Part shown: positions 16,174 to 24,995 of the stretch, piece by piece | Numbering within the stretch: the first letter of the stretch is position 1 | Layout: every line of letters starts with the position of its first letter | Assembly (NCBI GenBank): GCA_021203365.1 | Contig: JAJQBI010000012.1 | Coordinates: forward strand, 1-64,000 | DNA from: Clostridiales bacterium | GTDB taxonomy: Bacteria; Bacillota; Clostridia; Lachnospirales; Lachnospiraceae | Reading direction: 5' to 3' | DNA length: 64,000 bases | Position numbers and translations under genes: made by a program | The notes under the pieces: generated by a model | The model's input: the letters and a program-made list of their open reading frames with translations, nothing else | Databases searched by the model: none | Told to the model about the DNA's origin: nothing

Positions 16174-16638
16174 TCAGTGAAACGGCAGTTCCTCATCGAT
16201 TCCATCCGGAATATTCATAAAGCCTTCCGCGATCACGTCGTTCGGCTCAGACATGGACGGAGCCGGTGCCGCCGGACGGGCCTGAGCCCGTGAAGCCGCG
16301 GCGTAGTTGTCACTGGCCGCCTTGCTCTCCGCAAATTCCTGCTCCTCCACCACCACCTCCGTGGTGTATACCTTCTGTCCGTCCCGATTCGTGTAGCTTC
16401 CGGTCTGAATCCTGCCGGTGATGGCAATCTTAATTCCCTGATGGAAATACTTCTCGGCAAACTCAGCGGATCGTCCAAAAGACACACAGCTGATAAAATC
16501 CGCACTTGCCTCCCCGTCGCGCCGGAATCTCCGGTCAACCGCCAGCGTATAGCGCGCAATGGCCAGCGCGTTCTCCCCCGCGGAATATCTCACCTCAGGA
16601 TCTCTTGTCAAGCGTCCCATTAAAATAACTTTGTTCAT
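16174..16638 (-). CDS. ssb: Single-stranded DNA-binding protein
   Basis: The 154-residue SSB has an N-terminal OB fold (MNKVILMGRLTRDPEVRYS to about residue 110), an Ala/Pro-rich linker and the acidic C-terminal tip that recruits repair and replication proteins. The tip reads DEELPFH: one extra His follows the normally terminal Phe. It lies between rpsF and rpsR, the standard Firmicute order. Confidence 0.95.
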   Translation of the reverse strand: MNKVILMGRLTRDPEVRYSAGENALAIARYTLAVDRRFRRDGEASADFISCVSFGRSAEFAEKYFHQGIKIAITGRIQTGSYTNRDGQKVYTTEVVVEEQEFAESKAASDNYAAASRAQARPAAPAPSMSEPNDVIAEGFMNIPDGIDEELPFH

Positions 16639-16702
16639 TCTTTCTTACCTCTCTGATGTTTGAACGGGTTTAATGGTGCTTTCTGATAACTGTGCGCAAA
16701 AC

Positions 16703-16990
16703 CTATGCATCTTTCCGGATGACCAGGTATCTCAGCACATTGTCCATGATGCGAACATGTCTTTCCAATTCCGCCGGGCACTGTGAGTCTGCTTCAAACT
16801 GAATAAAATAGTAGAAGCCTTCATGCATTTTCTGAATCTCGTAAGCAAGCTTCTTCTTGCCCCATTCTTCAACCTCTGTGATTACGCCGTTGTAACGGGT
16901 GATGTAGCCCTTCGCCTTCTCTACGGTGGCGTCACGCACTTCATCCTCAACCTTCGCACTCACAACCAATGCTAACTCATACTTGTTCAT
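16703..16990 (-). CDS. rpsF: 30S ribosomal protein S6
   Basis: The 95-residue S6 protein (MNKYELALVVSAKVEDE, then the GKKKLAYEIQKMHEGFYY strand region) binds S18 and 16S rRNA. It is the first gene of the rpsF-ssb-rpsR operon, behind AAAGGAGG and a strong promoter at 17069-17097. The leader is about 70 nt with a small CTTTG/CAAAG hairpin; I could not identify a definite S6:S18 autoregulatory fold. Confidence 0.97.
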   Translation of the reverse strand: MNKYELALVVSAKVEDEVRDATVEKAKGYITRYNGVITEVEEWGKKKLAYEIQKMHEGFYYFIQFEADSQCPAELERHVRIMDNVLRYLVIRKDA

Positions 16991-17068
16991 GCTTGTCTAA
17001 CCTCCTTTTGGTCTTCTGGCCCTTTGCCTGTCAAAGAGCAAGGATATGAAAATATATCACAATTTTTG

Positions 17069-17097
17069 ATTCTAGCACAATTTTCCGGGGGTGTAAA
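17069..17097 (-). promoter_or_regulatory. rpsF operon promoter
   Basis: TTTACA (17092-17097) and TAGAAT (17069-17074) have a 17-bp spacer, about 70 nt before the rpsF ribosome binding site. Confidence 0.75.
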
Positions 17098-17146
17098 GCA
17101 GAAATTGTCAAATCCGGAAAACTTTTTCCCGAAGCTTTCCCGAAAG

Positions 17147-17338
17147 CTACAGTTCTTTTTTCGCCAGATTCCTGGTGTTTTTTTCCACCAGCTTCCGGCT
17201 CACCATGACCTGATGGCCGCACCCCATGCATTTCAGGCGAAAGTCCGCCCCGACCCGAAGGATTTCCCATTCCCGGCTGCCGCAGGGATGGTTTTTTTTC
17301 AGGGTCACCACATCTCCCACTTCATAGAGGAATCCCAT
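17147..17338 (-). CDS. DUF951 family small protein
   Basis: A 63-residue protein of the DUF951 (YyzM-like) family, often found beside rpsF in Firmicutes. The family pattern is visible: VGDVVTLKKNHPCGSREWEI, then LKCMGCGHQVMVSRK, with a CxxC pair plus an upstream Cys that could hold a metal. Its function is not known; a nucleic-acid role is often guessed. It starts 64 nt behind the sirtuin gene on the same strand. Confidence 0.88.
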   Translation of the reverse strand: MGFLYEVGDVVTLKKNHPCGSREWEILRVGADFRLKCMGCGHQVMVSRKLVEKNTRNLAKKEL

Positions 17339-17402
17339 CCGTCACTCTTCCTTTCCAATACTGAATATGTACATGATACCTGAGGATTTCTCCTTCCGCA
17401 GG

Positions 17403-18128
17403 CTATCTCACCGCGATCTGAGAAAACACCTGCCCGATGGGTTCCTGTATAAGAAGATTCGCGTAGCGGTCTCTGGGTGTGGGAGATTTGTTGATCACCA
17501 CCAGATCATCACCCTGAAAATAATCGATGAGGCTGGCGGCCGGATAAACCGCCAGAGAGGTTCCCCCGATAATCAGCACCTGGGCCCTGGAGATAGCGTC
17601 CACGGAAGCCCGGAGCGTATCATTATCCAGTCCCTCCTCATAAAGCACCACATCCGGCTTGATGACGCCGCCGCAGGTACAGCGGGGCACCCCCTGAGAC
17701 TGCTTTATATACGCAAAATCATAAGACTTCCCACACCGGGTACAGTAGTTGCGGTAAACGCTCCCGTGAAGCTCCAGAACCCTGCGGCTCCCGGCCATCT
17801 GGTGGAGATTATCAATATTCTGAGTAATTACAGCCTTCAGCTTCCCCGCCTGCTCCAGCTCAGCCAGCTTCCTGTGAGCAGCGTTTGGCTGAGCTGTATC
17901 ACAGAGCATCTTATCTCTGTAAAACTTATAAAATTCTTCCGTCTTCCTCATAAAGAAGGTATGGCTGAGGATGGTCTCCGGAGGATAATCGTATTTCTGA
18001 TGATAAAGGCCATCCTGACTGCGGAAATCCGGAATTCCACTCTCCGTGGAAACCCCCGCACCTCCGAAAAACACAATATTGTCATGCGTGTCAATGATCT
18101 GCTGCAGTTTCTCAATCTCTTTTCCCAT
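17403..18128 (-). CDS. NAD-dependent protein deacylase (sirtuin)
   Basis: A 241-residue Sir2-family enzyme that removes acyl groups from lysine using NAD. Visible motifs: GAGVSTESGIPDFR (23-36), TQNIDNLH, the catalytic His in ELHGSVY, a four-Cys zinc site (CTRCGK ... CTCGG) and the GGTSLAVYPA nucleotide loop. It has neither the Tyr-Arg pair spacing nor the long N-terminus of some special classes, and looks like the ordinary bacterial CobB/SrtN type. Start behind GGGAG, 13 nt after the sortase stop. Confidence 0.93.
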   Translation of the reverse strand: MGKEIEKLQQIIDTHDNIVFFGGAGVSTESGIPDFRSQDGLYHQKYDYPPETILSHTFFMRKTEEFYKFYRDKMLCDTAQPNAAHRKLAELEQAGKLKAVITQNIDNLHQMAGSRRVLELHGSVYRNYCTRCGKSYDFAYIKQSQGVPRCTCGGVIKPDVVLYEEGLDNDTLRASVDAISRAQVLIIGGTSLAVYPAASLIDYFQGDDLVVINKSPTPRDRYANLLIQEPIGQVFSQIAVR

Positions 18129-18141
18129 AAGATTCTCCCTT

Positions 18142-18975
18142 CTACTGTGCGGCCACCGCGTTTACCATCTTTCCCTGTACCACAAAACGGGTGGCGGAAT
18201 TGCCGGTGCAGGTAGAAAGCGTCACAACCTTATCCGTCAGCTGCGGATCCCCTGGATCTGTAGCGATCTCCGACTGGGACTCGATTTTTGTCATATAGTC
18301 CAGGAATTCCTGCCCCGCCCCCTCAAAAAGAGTATAGGTGTCACTGTTCACCGCTGTGGTATATGCCGCGATAATCTCATACCGGTAATCCACCTCCGGC
18401 GTGAGAATCCAGAAATATGGGCTGTCCTCATAGAGAGATTCATCGGACACATATTTTTTCAGCTGGCCAAACATGGAGCCATTCTTCATATTGTGCCCGT
18501 ACACAATGGTGTTGCAGTCCGTGAGATCCCGGCTGTTCTGATAATCAATAAAGATCGTCCCGGCAAAATTATAATTGTTCTCGTAGGTGGTATGGAGATA
18601 CTGATCGTTGTCCACTCCCTGCACCACCGGATAATTGATATCTGTCAGCGCTTCCATGTAAATCCAGCCCACCACATCCTCGTTGATGGCAAGAAGCGAA
18701 TCAAAATCCACCTCAATGGGCGCCTGAGGCTGTGCCTCCATTTCCACCGGATCCTCCTCTGAAGTCTCCGACGTATTTTCCCTCTCGGTTACCGCGATCT
18801 TTGCAATGCCGTCGTATTCATCCGTACCCGCCTTATATTCCAGGTAAATCTGGACAAGATTATAGCCGGCATAGAAAAATACGGCGACCGCAAGGATCAG
18901 AATCACGGTGAGGAGATAATCCCCCACCCCTTTTTTCTTTCGTTTCTTATAAGAATGCTGCTGCCCCTGACTCAT
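18142..18975 (-). CDS. srtB: Class B sortase
   Basis: The 277-residue membrane transpeptidase has a basic cytoplasmic start (KKRKKK), one transmembrane helix (about 19-42), an acidic stalk (about 50-85) and the sortase barrel. The catalytic residues are visible: His in IVYGHNMKNGSMF, Cys256 in TLSTCTGN and the Arg of ATRFVVQG. It attaches surface proteins or pilus parts to the wall. No LPxTG- or NPxTN-like substrate is encoded nearby, so it probably acts as a housekeeping or orphan enzyme. Confidence 0.92.
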   Translation of the reverse strand: MSQGQQHSYKKRKKKGVGDYLLTVILILAVAVFFYAGYNLVQIYLEYKAGTDEYDGIAKIAVTERENTSETSEEDPVEMEAQPQAPIEVDFDSLLAINEDVVGWIYMEALTDINYPVVQGVDNDQYLHTTYENNYNFAGTIFIDYQNSRDLTDCNTIVYGHNMKNGSMFGQLKKYVSDESLYEDSPYFWILTPEVDYRYEIIAAYTTAVNSDTYTLFEGAGQEFLDYMTKIESQSEIATDPGDPQLTDKVVTLSTCTGNSATRFVVQGKMVNAVAAQ

Positions 18976-19109
18976 AGGCCTTCCTCCCTTTGCGTTTCCT
19001 TCCTGATATCCTGAAGTATTTCCCCGGATGTTTTCCCAATGGGTTCATTGTACCACAATCTTTTCTTAAATTGTAAATCTGAATGGAGAAAACGCTGAAT
19101 TTTTGTTTT

Positions 19110-20858
19110 TCAGGAGAGAAGCTCAAAGGTATGATAAAGATCTATTTTCCCATATCCCCATTCCGGATTTGGATACTGGACATTCTCCTCCCGCCTGGCG
19201 CCCCTCTGCAGATAATATCGAATGCTGTTTCCTGTGAGAAAAGGCATATTTTCCCTTTGCACCGCCCACTGGAAAAGGAGGGCGGATACCCCGGCCGCCT
19301 GGGCCGCTGCCAGACTGGTCCCGGACATAACGCCAAAGGTTCCGTTTCCCATGGGAACGGAAATCCCGGCCCCGGGCGCCGCCAGATGAGGAGTAACCGT
19401 GCCTTCCGGCGTATACCCGCGGCTGTCCCTGTAAAAAAGGCTGCCGTCCCTGGGCTGATAAGCAGTTACCGTCATGCAGCCTGAAGCGTCCCCCGGCGAC
19501 GTCACCGTATTGTAGGGCGAGGGCTCCAGAAAATAAGTGTCCGGGGAAATCAGTCCTTCCACCGGCAGCCACATATGACAGTGAACCTCCTGCCGGTACC
19601 TTGTCCGCACATGAATTTTCCAGATCCCCGGCGCCGGATGCAGAAAGCGAAAATACACAAGGACATTTCCCGTCTGTCCATGAACCAGTACATAATTGAC
19701 CAGGACCTTCGTCTCCACAAAAACAAAGGAAAGAGTCTGGGTTCCGGAGCCAAGAGAACTGCTCACCTCCAGAGTCTCCCCGGTGGGGGACTGGATGGAA
19801 ACTCCGTAGACCTCCGGCGGCTGCCCCCACATTTCCAGGGTAAACCCAGGTTCCTCCTCACCCACCCGAAGCTCTGCCGTCACCGCCTCCCTTGTCTCAT
19901 GAAAGCTCCCCAGGAAATGATTCCGGGTACTCCCCTCATTGCCTGCGGCCACGGAAACCGCAGTCTGGGAAAAACCCGCCACAGAATCCAGGTACTGGCT
20001 CAGAGGGCTTTTTCCCATATGGGCTCCCTGGCTGCTTCCGATCCCAAGGCACAGAGAAAGAGGCATGGAAAGCTCCCGGGCCCTCCGGACCGCCCAGGCC
20101 ACAGCCAGCATCACATCGTCCTCCTGAAAAACCACCGCCTCCCGGGGATACAGATAAAAATCCCGGAGCCAGGCCTTGGCCTGCTTCAGCTTCACCACAA
20201 GCAGTGCAGCCTCCGGCGCGGCCCCCGTAAACTGATTCCCCTCATCCGTATTGCCCGCCGCGATCCCGGCAAGCGCCGTTCCGTGTCCGTTTTCATCCAC
20301 AGAGGGTACAGCCTCCAAAGGTTCCTCTTCGGCCAGCGCACGGTCAATATCCTCCTTTGTAAAAACCCGTCCAAAAGGCACGTCCCCTCCCGGTTCTCCC
20401 TCCAGGGTCTGATCCCAGAGAAAGGCAATGCGGCTGCCCAGCCGGTCCCGGAAAAGAGGATTCCGGTAATCAATGCCGGTGTCCGCCACAGCCACAGCGG
20501 TGCCCTTTCCCCTGAGCTTCAGGTACGGATGCTCATGGAGCCGGGTCACCCCGGAAGCAGCAGCCGCCTCCACATCCATACAGGCATAACATTTTGGCAG
20601 GGCATCATAGGAATAGCTGTTGATCTCCGGCTCTCCCACTTCCTCCAGAGGAACATAGAGAATTCCATACACACCGTTAATATCCTGAAAAAATGAATTG
20701 GGCGAAACCTCCGTCTCTCCCTTCAGGTTCTGACCGTACTGAACAATAAAATCCCCGAATTCCGGATCCTGCGCCGGGGAAATTCCCCCGGTGCTTTCTT
20801 CCCTCTCAGGATCTGTCTGGGCCGCAGACACATTTTTTTCAGTTTTTCCTCTGCTCAT
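19110..20858 (-). CDS. Csp-like S8 family serine protease
   Basis: A 582-residue subtilase with a complete triad: Asp126 in AVADTGID, His192 in NGHGTALAG and the Ser in MSGTSLAAAQAAG near residue 520. It has no signal peptide. The size, the large insertion between His and Ser and the domain order resemble the clostridial Csp proteases involved in spore germination, which cleave pro-SleC. No SleC gene is seen in the window, so the germination role is only inferred. About 45 disordered, Glu-rich residues precede a prodomain-like segment. The ribosome binding site is GGGAG. Confidence 0.8.
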   Translation of the reverse strand: MSRGKTEKNVSAAQTDPEREESTGGISPAQDPEFGDFIVQYGQNLKGETEVSPNSFFQDINGVYGILYVPLEEVGEPEINSYSYDALPKCYACMDVEAAAASGVTRLHEHPYLKLRGKGTAVAVADTGIDYRNPLFRDRLGSRIAFLWDQTLEGEPGGDVPFGRVFTKEDIDRALAEEEPLEAVPSVDENGHGTALAGIAAGNTDEGNQFTGAAPEAALLVVKLKQAKAWLRDFYLYPREAVVFQEDDVMLAVAWAVRRARELSMPLSLCLGIGSSQGAHMGKSPLSQYLDSVAGFSQTAVSVAAGNEGSTRNHFLGSFHETREAVTAELRVGEEEPGFTLEMWGQPPEVYGVSIQSPTGETLEVSSSLGSGTQTLSFVFVETKVLVNYVLVHGQTGNVLVYFRFLHPAPGIWKIHVRTRYRQEVHCHMWLPVEGLISPDTYFLEPSPYNTVTSPGDASGCMTVTAYQPRDGSLFYRDSRGYTPEGTVTPHLAAPGAGISVPMGNGTFGVMSGTSLAAAQAAGVSALLFQWAVQRENMPFLTGNSIRYYLQRGARREENVQYPNPEWGYGKIDLYHTFELLS

Positions 20859-20917
20859 TTCACCTGTCTCCCTTCACAGCAGAATTCCTCCTAAAGATTA
20901 TTCCGACAGATGAAAAA

Positions 20918-21718
20918 TTAGTACCTCCGGCTGCTTTTCGCAGAGGACATCCTCTCTGAATTCAGACGACGTTTTCTTCCCAGATAAAGCAGCAGCAGAA
21001 GGCCGGCCAGCGCCGTAAAAAGTCCGATAAACTGGGAGGTGGAAAGAACTCCCACCCTTCCCCGGGCGGAATCCCCCCGGAAAAACTCCAGGATGAAACG
21101 GCCCACGCTGTAGAAAATCAGATAACAGGCCGCCACCTGCCCATCCGCTTTTTTATGCCTGGCAATCCACAGCAGCAGGAAAAAATGCGCAAAATCCAGA
21201 AGGCTGGAATAAATCTGCGTGGGAATCAGAGCCACCCCCTCCGGCGCGAAGGTGGAATCATAAAAGGTAATGGAAAAAAAGCTGTCTGTCTCTTTTCCGT
21301 AACAGCACCCCGCCAGCAGACATCCAATCCGGCCGAAGCCCTGGGCCAGCGCAATGGAAGGCATCACCAGGTCAAAATATTTCAGAAAAACCAGTCTGTT
21401 TCTCCGACAGTACAGGTATCCCGCCAGAATCCCCCCAAGAATCCCTCCGAAAACTACAAATCCGTCCCCGATGGTCTGAAGCAGATAGGACGGATCCCGG
21501 AGGATTTCTTTCCATTCTGTGATCCAGAAAAGAATTTTCGCCGATGCGAATCCCCCCACCGCACACCAGATCACCAGAGAAAAAACATGCTCCTGCGCAA
21601 GTTTTTCCTTTCGAGCCCTGTATTCTGTGGTCAGATAGGCCGCCACAATGCCCACGGCAACCATCAGGCCATATCCATACACGGTAAAAGGGCCAATGGT
21701 AAACAGTTCATTTTTCAT
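20918..21718 (-). CDS. lgt: Prolipoprotein diacylglyceryl transferase
   Basis: Lgt moves a diacylglyceryl group from phosphatidylglycerol to the lipobox Cys of prolipoproteins in the membrane. The 266-residue protein has about seven hydrophobic helices. The Lgt signature appears in its Cys-rich form, GRIGCLLAGCCYG, and the preceding loop is FVVFGGILGG. It starts behind AAGGAG and its ATG overlaps the stop of the upstream gene by 4 nt. Confidence 0.92.
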   Translation of the reverse strand: MKNELFTIGPFTVYGYGLMVAVGIVAAYLTTEYRARKEKLAQEHVFSLVIWCAVGGFASAKILFWITEWKEILRDPSYLLQTIGDGFVVFGGILGGILAGYLYCRRNRLVFLKYFDLVMPSIALAQGFGRIGCLLAGCCYGKETDSFFSITFYDSTFAPEGVALIPTQIYSSLLDFAHFFLLLWIARHKKADGQVAACYLIFYSVGRFILEFFRGDSARGRVGVLSTSQFIGLFTALAGLLLLLYLGRKRRLNSERMSSAKSSRRY

Positions 21719-22455
21719 GCTTCACTCCTTTGGGACAATCCATACTTTTTCGCCAGAGACAGCAGCTCCCGGTTGGCCCGGTCGTTGGCCTCACTGCTTC
21801 CCCTCTGGCGCGGATCCCGCTCTCCGCAGACATCCATTCCACAGACCGGACAGGAGACAAAAGCCTCCTCCGCCATGGCAAGGAGATTCTCAAGAGAGGT
21901 ATCCCCCTGACTCCACCCTGTACAGGCATCCGCCGGACAGAGAATATCCTTATCTACAGAGAGATAGACAGGCAGATCCCGGCATTCCCCCGGCCAGGCC
22001 CCGCATCTTCCCTCCTGAGAACGCAGCCTTTCCCTGCTGACAAACCTCACTCTGGCCCGAAGTGCCTCCTCAATCTGCAAAAAAGCCTCCTCCTCCGGAC
22101 CCACAAGCATCACTTCCCGGAGCAGAGGAAGCTCTTCCAGGGCCTCCCGCACCCAGCTCCCGCAGGACAAAAGTCCCCCGAAAGCGGGGGACTGCATATC
22201 CGTATGATTGTCAAACACCAGAAGGCGAAAGGGCTTTTGCATCTTTTCCATCCAGAAAAGGCTCAGATAGTGATAGTTTCCGGAATCCAGAAAATGAATC
22301 CCATGACAGGAAAGATTCCGGATGCGCCTGCGGATCTCCTCCCCGGCTTTCGGATCACAGTAGCAGCTGGTTCCGGAAACATCGCCGAAATCCAGCCACA
22401 GAGGATTCTCCTTCTTCCAGAAGTTTTCCTCCCCGTATACCCCGGAAAAATTCAT
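21715..22455 (-). CDS. Arginase/ureohydrolase-fold protein of unknown substrate
   Basis: About 246 residues, starting at MNFSGVYG behind GAGGGAG; the tracked start at 22482 is nine residues longer. The binuclear manganese ligands of ureohydrolases can be traced: His in SGNYHYLS, VFDNHTDMQ (DxHxD) and YLSVDKDIL (DxD). The body between them is unlike typical arginase or agmatinase and rich in Cys (for example CPVCGMDVCGE). It may hydrolyse another guanidino compound or a small amide. It is coupled to lgt (4-nt overlap) and follows the DUF308 gene by 14 nt. Confidence 0.75.
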   Translation of the reverse strand: MNFSGVYGEENFWKKENPLWLDFGDVSGTSCYCDPKAGEEIRRRIRNLSCHGIHFLDSGNYHYLSLFWMEKMQKPFRLLVFDNHTDMQSPAFGGLLSCGSWVREALEELPLLREVMLVGPEEEAFLQIEEALRARVRFVSRERLRSQEGRCGAWPGECRDLPVYLSVDKDILCPADACTGWSQGDTSLENLLAMAEEAFVSCPVCGMDVCGERDPRQRGSSEANDRANRELLSLAKKYGLSQRSEA

Positions 22456-22469
22456 AACTACAGTCTCCC

Positions 22470-23690
22470 TCAGTCCTTCCATTCTTCCAGAACCTCTTCC
22501 TCCGGTATTTCCGTATTATACGAGGCCTCTGCCGGGTCCGCACCGGCCTCTCTTTCGTCCGCCGGGGAAGAATCCGCCCCGGAGATGGGATTTCGTGGGG
22601 CGTCCTCTGTCCCGGGATTTTTGTCTTCCGCAGAGGTGCTTTCTGTTTCCGGCTCTGCCGGGCCCCCGGATTCCGCATCTGAAACAGTTCCGGGGGCTTT
22701 CACTGGAGGCGGACAGGTTTTTTCACCGGCTTCAGGCTTTTCCTCTCCCGGTTCCGAATCCGTACTGCCCTCAGACTCCGTGGACGAATCCGCCTGGGAA
22801 GCGTGAAGCACGGCCGGTTCCGGTGTCCGGACCGGCGAAAAAGTAACTTCCGTATTCTCTGCGGTTTCCTCCTCTCCCCCCTCCGGACCATCCGGGCCTT
22901 TTTTTATCCGGTTCAGAAGTCCCTGAAAGAAAGACTTTGTGCCCCCCATACCGGTTTCCGTTTCGTCCTGCTTTTTGGAATCTTCCTGCTTTTTGGAATC
23001 TTCCTCTTTTTCATCTCTGTCGTTTCTGTCGGCAGAATCTTTTATAACGGAGTTTCCGGCATCAGAGCTTCCCTTCGCCGATCCTTCCTCCGGGCTCTTT
23101 TCCTTTTCTCCTTCCCATGCCTCATCCCGGTCATTATCCGTGAGAATCAGCTCCTTCTTCATTCCCCTCCGGAGCAGAAGAAGAAAAATCAGGTCCAGAA
23201 CCCCGTCACCGAGCAAAACCCAGCCGGCAAATACCATAATCATGGTAACCGTCTGAAACGGACTGATCAGCACCACAATTCCGAGAACGATAAAAACGAT
23301 GCTGCCGGCAAGCAGTACCTTCCATTCCCAGAAAGTGCGCGCCTTCAGCCGGACGGCCCCCCGGATGGACCAGACATTGTCCGCCAGCAGAAAACCGCCC
23401 AGTATCAGCGGCAGCAGCTTCACCACCACCTGAGGGTTGGTAAAAAGAAACCCTCCTATGACGATCACGACGACGCCTGTGAAAAGGTCCAGAATGGTGG
23501 CGTTTTTCTTTTCCAGCAGATAAAGCATTACATGGTAACAGCCCACAATAATCAGAAGCAGGCCCAGTATTACCTTGCAGATCACGTACACCGTCTGTGC
23601 CGGTACGCAGACCAGGCAAAGCCCCAGCATAATGTAAAAAATAGAGGAGACCAGTTCTCCCTGCAGGTATTTATTCAGTTTCTCACTCAT
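22470..23690 (-). CDS. DUF308 (HdeD-like) membrane protein with long acidic tail
   Basis: The first ~180 residues form about six hydrophobic helices in three similar pairs, the pattern of DUF308/HdeD-like proteins (IMLGLCLVCVPAQTVYVI, then VVVIVIGGFLFTNPQ and IVFIVLGIVVLISPF). The remaining ~225 residues are cytoplasmic-like, disordered and very rich in Glu, Ser, Asp and Pro, with a short tandem repeat (EDSKKQ twice). The family is linked to acid stress in enteric bacteria; no such role can be inferred here. It heads the operon with the arginase-fold gene and lgt, behind AGGAGGG. Confidence 0.8.
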   Translation of the reverse strand: MSEKLNKYLQGELVSSIFYIMLGLCLVCVPAQTVYVICKVILGLLLIIVGCYHVMLYLLEKKNATILDLFTGVVVIVIGGFLFTNPQVVVKLLPLILGGFLLADNVWSIRGAVRLKARTFWEWKVLLAGSIVFIVLGIVVLISPFQTVTMIMVFAGWVLLGDGVLDLIFLLLLRRGMKKELILTDNDRDEAWEGEKEKSPEEGSAKGSSDAGNSVIKDSADRNDRDEKEEDSKKQEDSKKQDETETGMGGTKSFFQGLLNRIKKGPDGPEGGEEETAENTEVTFSPVRTPEPAVLHASQADSSTESEGSTDSEPGEEKPEAGEKTCPPPVKAPGTVSDAESGGPAEPETESTSAEDKNPGTEDAPRNPISGADSSPADEREAGADPAEASYNTEIPEEEVLEEWKD

Positions 23691-23826
23691 GGGATTCCCT
23701 CCTGCCCATATAAATATAAATTCGGAAATAACAGAAATTTCCCGTAACTTTCAGATACATTCAGTATACCCCCTTTTGTGGTTTTCGTCCACCAGATTTT
23801 GGACGCCTGACGCAAAAATCCCTTCA

Positions 23827-23855
23827 TTGACAGATCCGGTCTGTCATGCTACATT
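23827..23855 (+). promoter_or_regulatory. Promoter with palindromic operator, dehydrogenase operon
   Basis: TTGACA (23827-23832) and TACATT (23850-23855) have a 17-bp spacer. The palindrome TGACAGA-tccgg-TCTGTCA (23828-23846) overlaps the -35 and spacer, where a repressor would block RNA polymerase. The regulator is not encoded next to it. Confidence 0.75.
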
Positions 23856-23946
23856 GTAAATCAGATGATACGGAATTTTCCCGGCCGTCGTTACTATTTC
23901 ATCCCTTTCCAGGACAACCATAAATTCAGAAATGAGGTGCAGAAAT

Positions 23947-24993
23947 ATGAAAGAAACGATGCTTCAGCAGCAGATGACCGCGCCCGGACAGATCTCTTTC
24001 CGAAATGTCCCCGTACCCACGCCGGGGCCGGATCAGGTTCTGGTGAAAATTAAGAAAATCGGCATCTGCGGCAGTGATATCCATGTCTACCACGGCACAC
24101 ATCCCTATACCGCCTATCCCATTACCCAGGGGCACGAGGTCTCCGGACAGATTGTGGCCACAGGCGAATATGTCCGGGAGCTCCGGACAGGTCAGCGGGT
24201 CACCATCGAGCCACAGGTATTCTGCGGACGCTGCTACCCCTGTCTTCATGGAAAATACAACCTGTGTGAGAAACTCAAGGTCATGGGCTTCCAGACCACC
24301 GGCACTGCCAGCGAGTATTTTTCCGTGGACGCTTCCAAGGTAACCCCGCTGCCGGAAGGAATCACCTACAGTGAAGGGGCAATGATCGAACCCCTGGCGG
24401 TTACCGTCCACGCAGCCAGACGCTTTCCCGGTCTGCAGGGTGCAAAAGTGGCCGTCCTGGGCTGCGGACCGATCGGCATTCTGCTGATTCAGTCTCTGAA
24501 GGCCCTGGGCGCGGCCCAGGTACTGGGCACCGACCTTTCAGACACACGGCTAGAGCTGGCCGGAAAACTGGGCGCCGATTTTACGGTAAACACGGGCAAA
24601 AACGATTACGCTTCTGCCCTCCATGACGCCTTTGGTCCGGACGGTGCGGATGTGATCTATGAGTGCGCCGGAACTGACATTACCATGGACCAGGCCATTC
24701 AGAATGCCCGGAAGGGCAGCACGATTATCCTGGTGGCTGTGTTCGGAAAACGGGCCAGCCTGGATCTGGCCAAACTCAATGACTCTGAGCTGGATCTGAA
24801 TACCTCCATGATGTACCGTCACGAGGACTATGTGGACGCCATTCGCTTTGTCCAGGAGGGAAAAATCCGGCTGGAGCCCCTGGAAAGCATCCACTTTCCT
24901 TTCCGGGAATACCAGAAGGCCTATGAATACATCGACAGCCATCGGGAATCCACCATGAAGGTTCTCATCGATGTAGATCCATCGGAGGAATGA
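23947..24993 (+). CDS. Zinc-dependent medium-chain alcohol dehydrogenase
   Basis: A 348-residue NAD(P)-dependent MDR enzyme. Catalytic zinc ligands sit in GICGSDIHVY and GHEVSG. The structural zinc lobe is CGRCYPCLHGKYNLC, and the Rossmann motif is VLGCGPIGILL. It is of the sorbitol/idonate/butanediol dehydrogenase type. Coupling to the next gene (2-nt gap) suggests a pair that interconverts a hexonate or hexitol with a keto sugar, for example in hexuronate use; the substrate is not determined. The start is ATG 23947 behind GAGGTG; the tracked start is five residues longer. Confidence 0.85.
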   Translation: MKETMLQQQMTAPGQISFRNVPVPTPGPDQVLVKIKKIGICGSDIHVYHGTHPYTAYPITQGHEVSGQIVATGEYVRELRTGQRVTIEPQVFCGRCYPCLHGKYNLCEKLKVMGFQTTGTASEYFSVDASKVTPLPEGITYSEGAMIEPLAVTVHAARRFPGLQGAKVAVLGCGPIGILLIQSLKALGAAQVLGTDLSDTRLELAGKLGADFTVNTGKNDYASALHDAFGPDGADVIYECAGTDITMDQAIQNARKGSTIILVAVFGKRASLDLAKLNDSELDLNTSMMYRHEDYVDAIRFVQEGKIRLEPLESIHFPFREYQKAYEYIDSHRESTMKVLIDVDPSEE

Positions 24994-24995
24994 CT

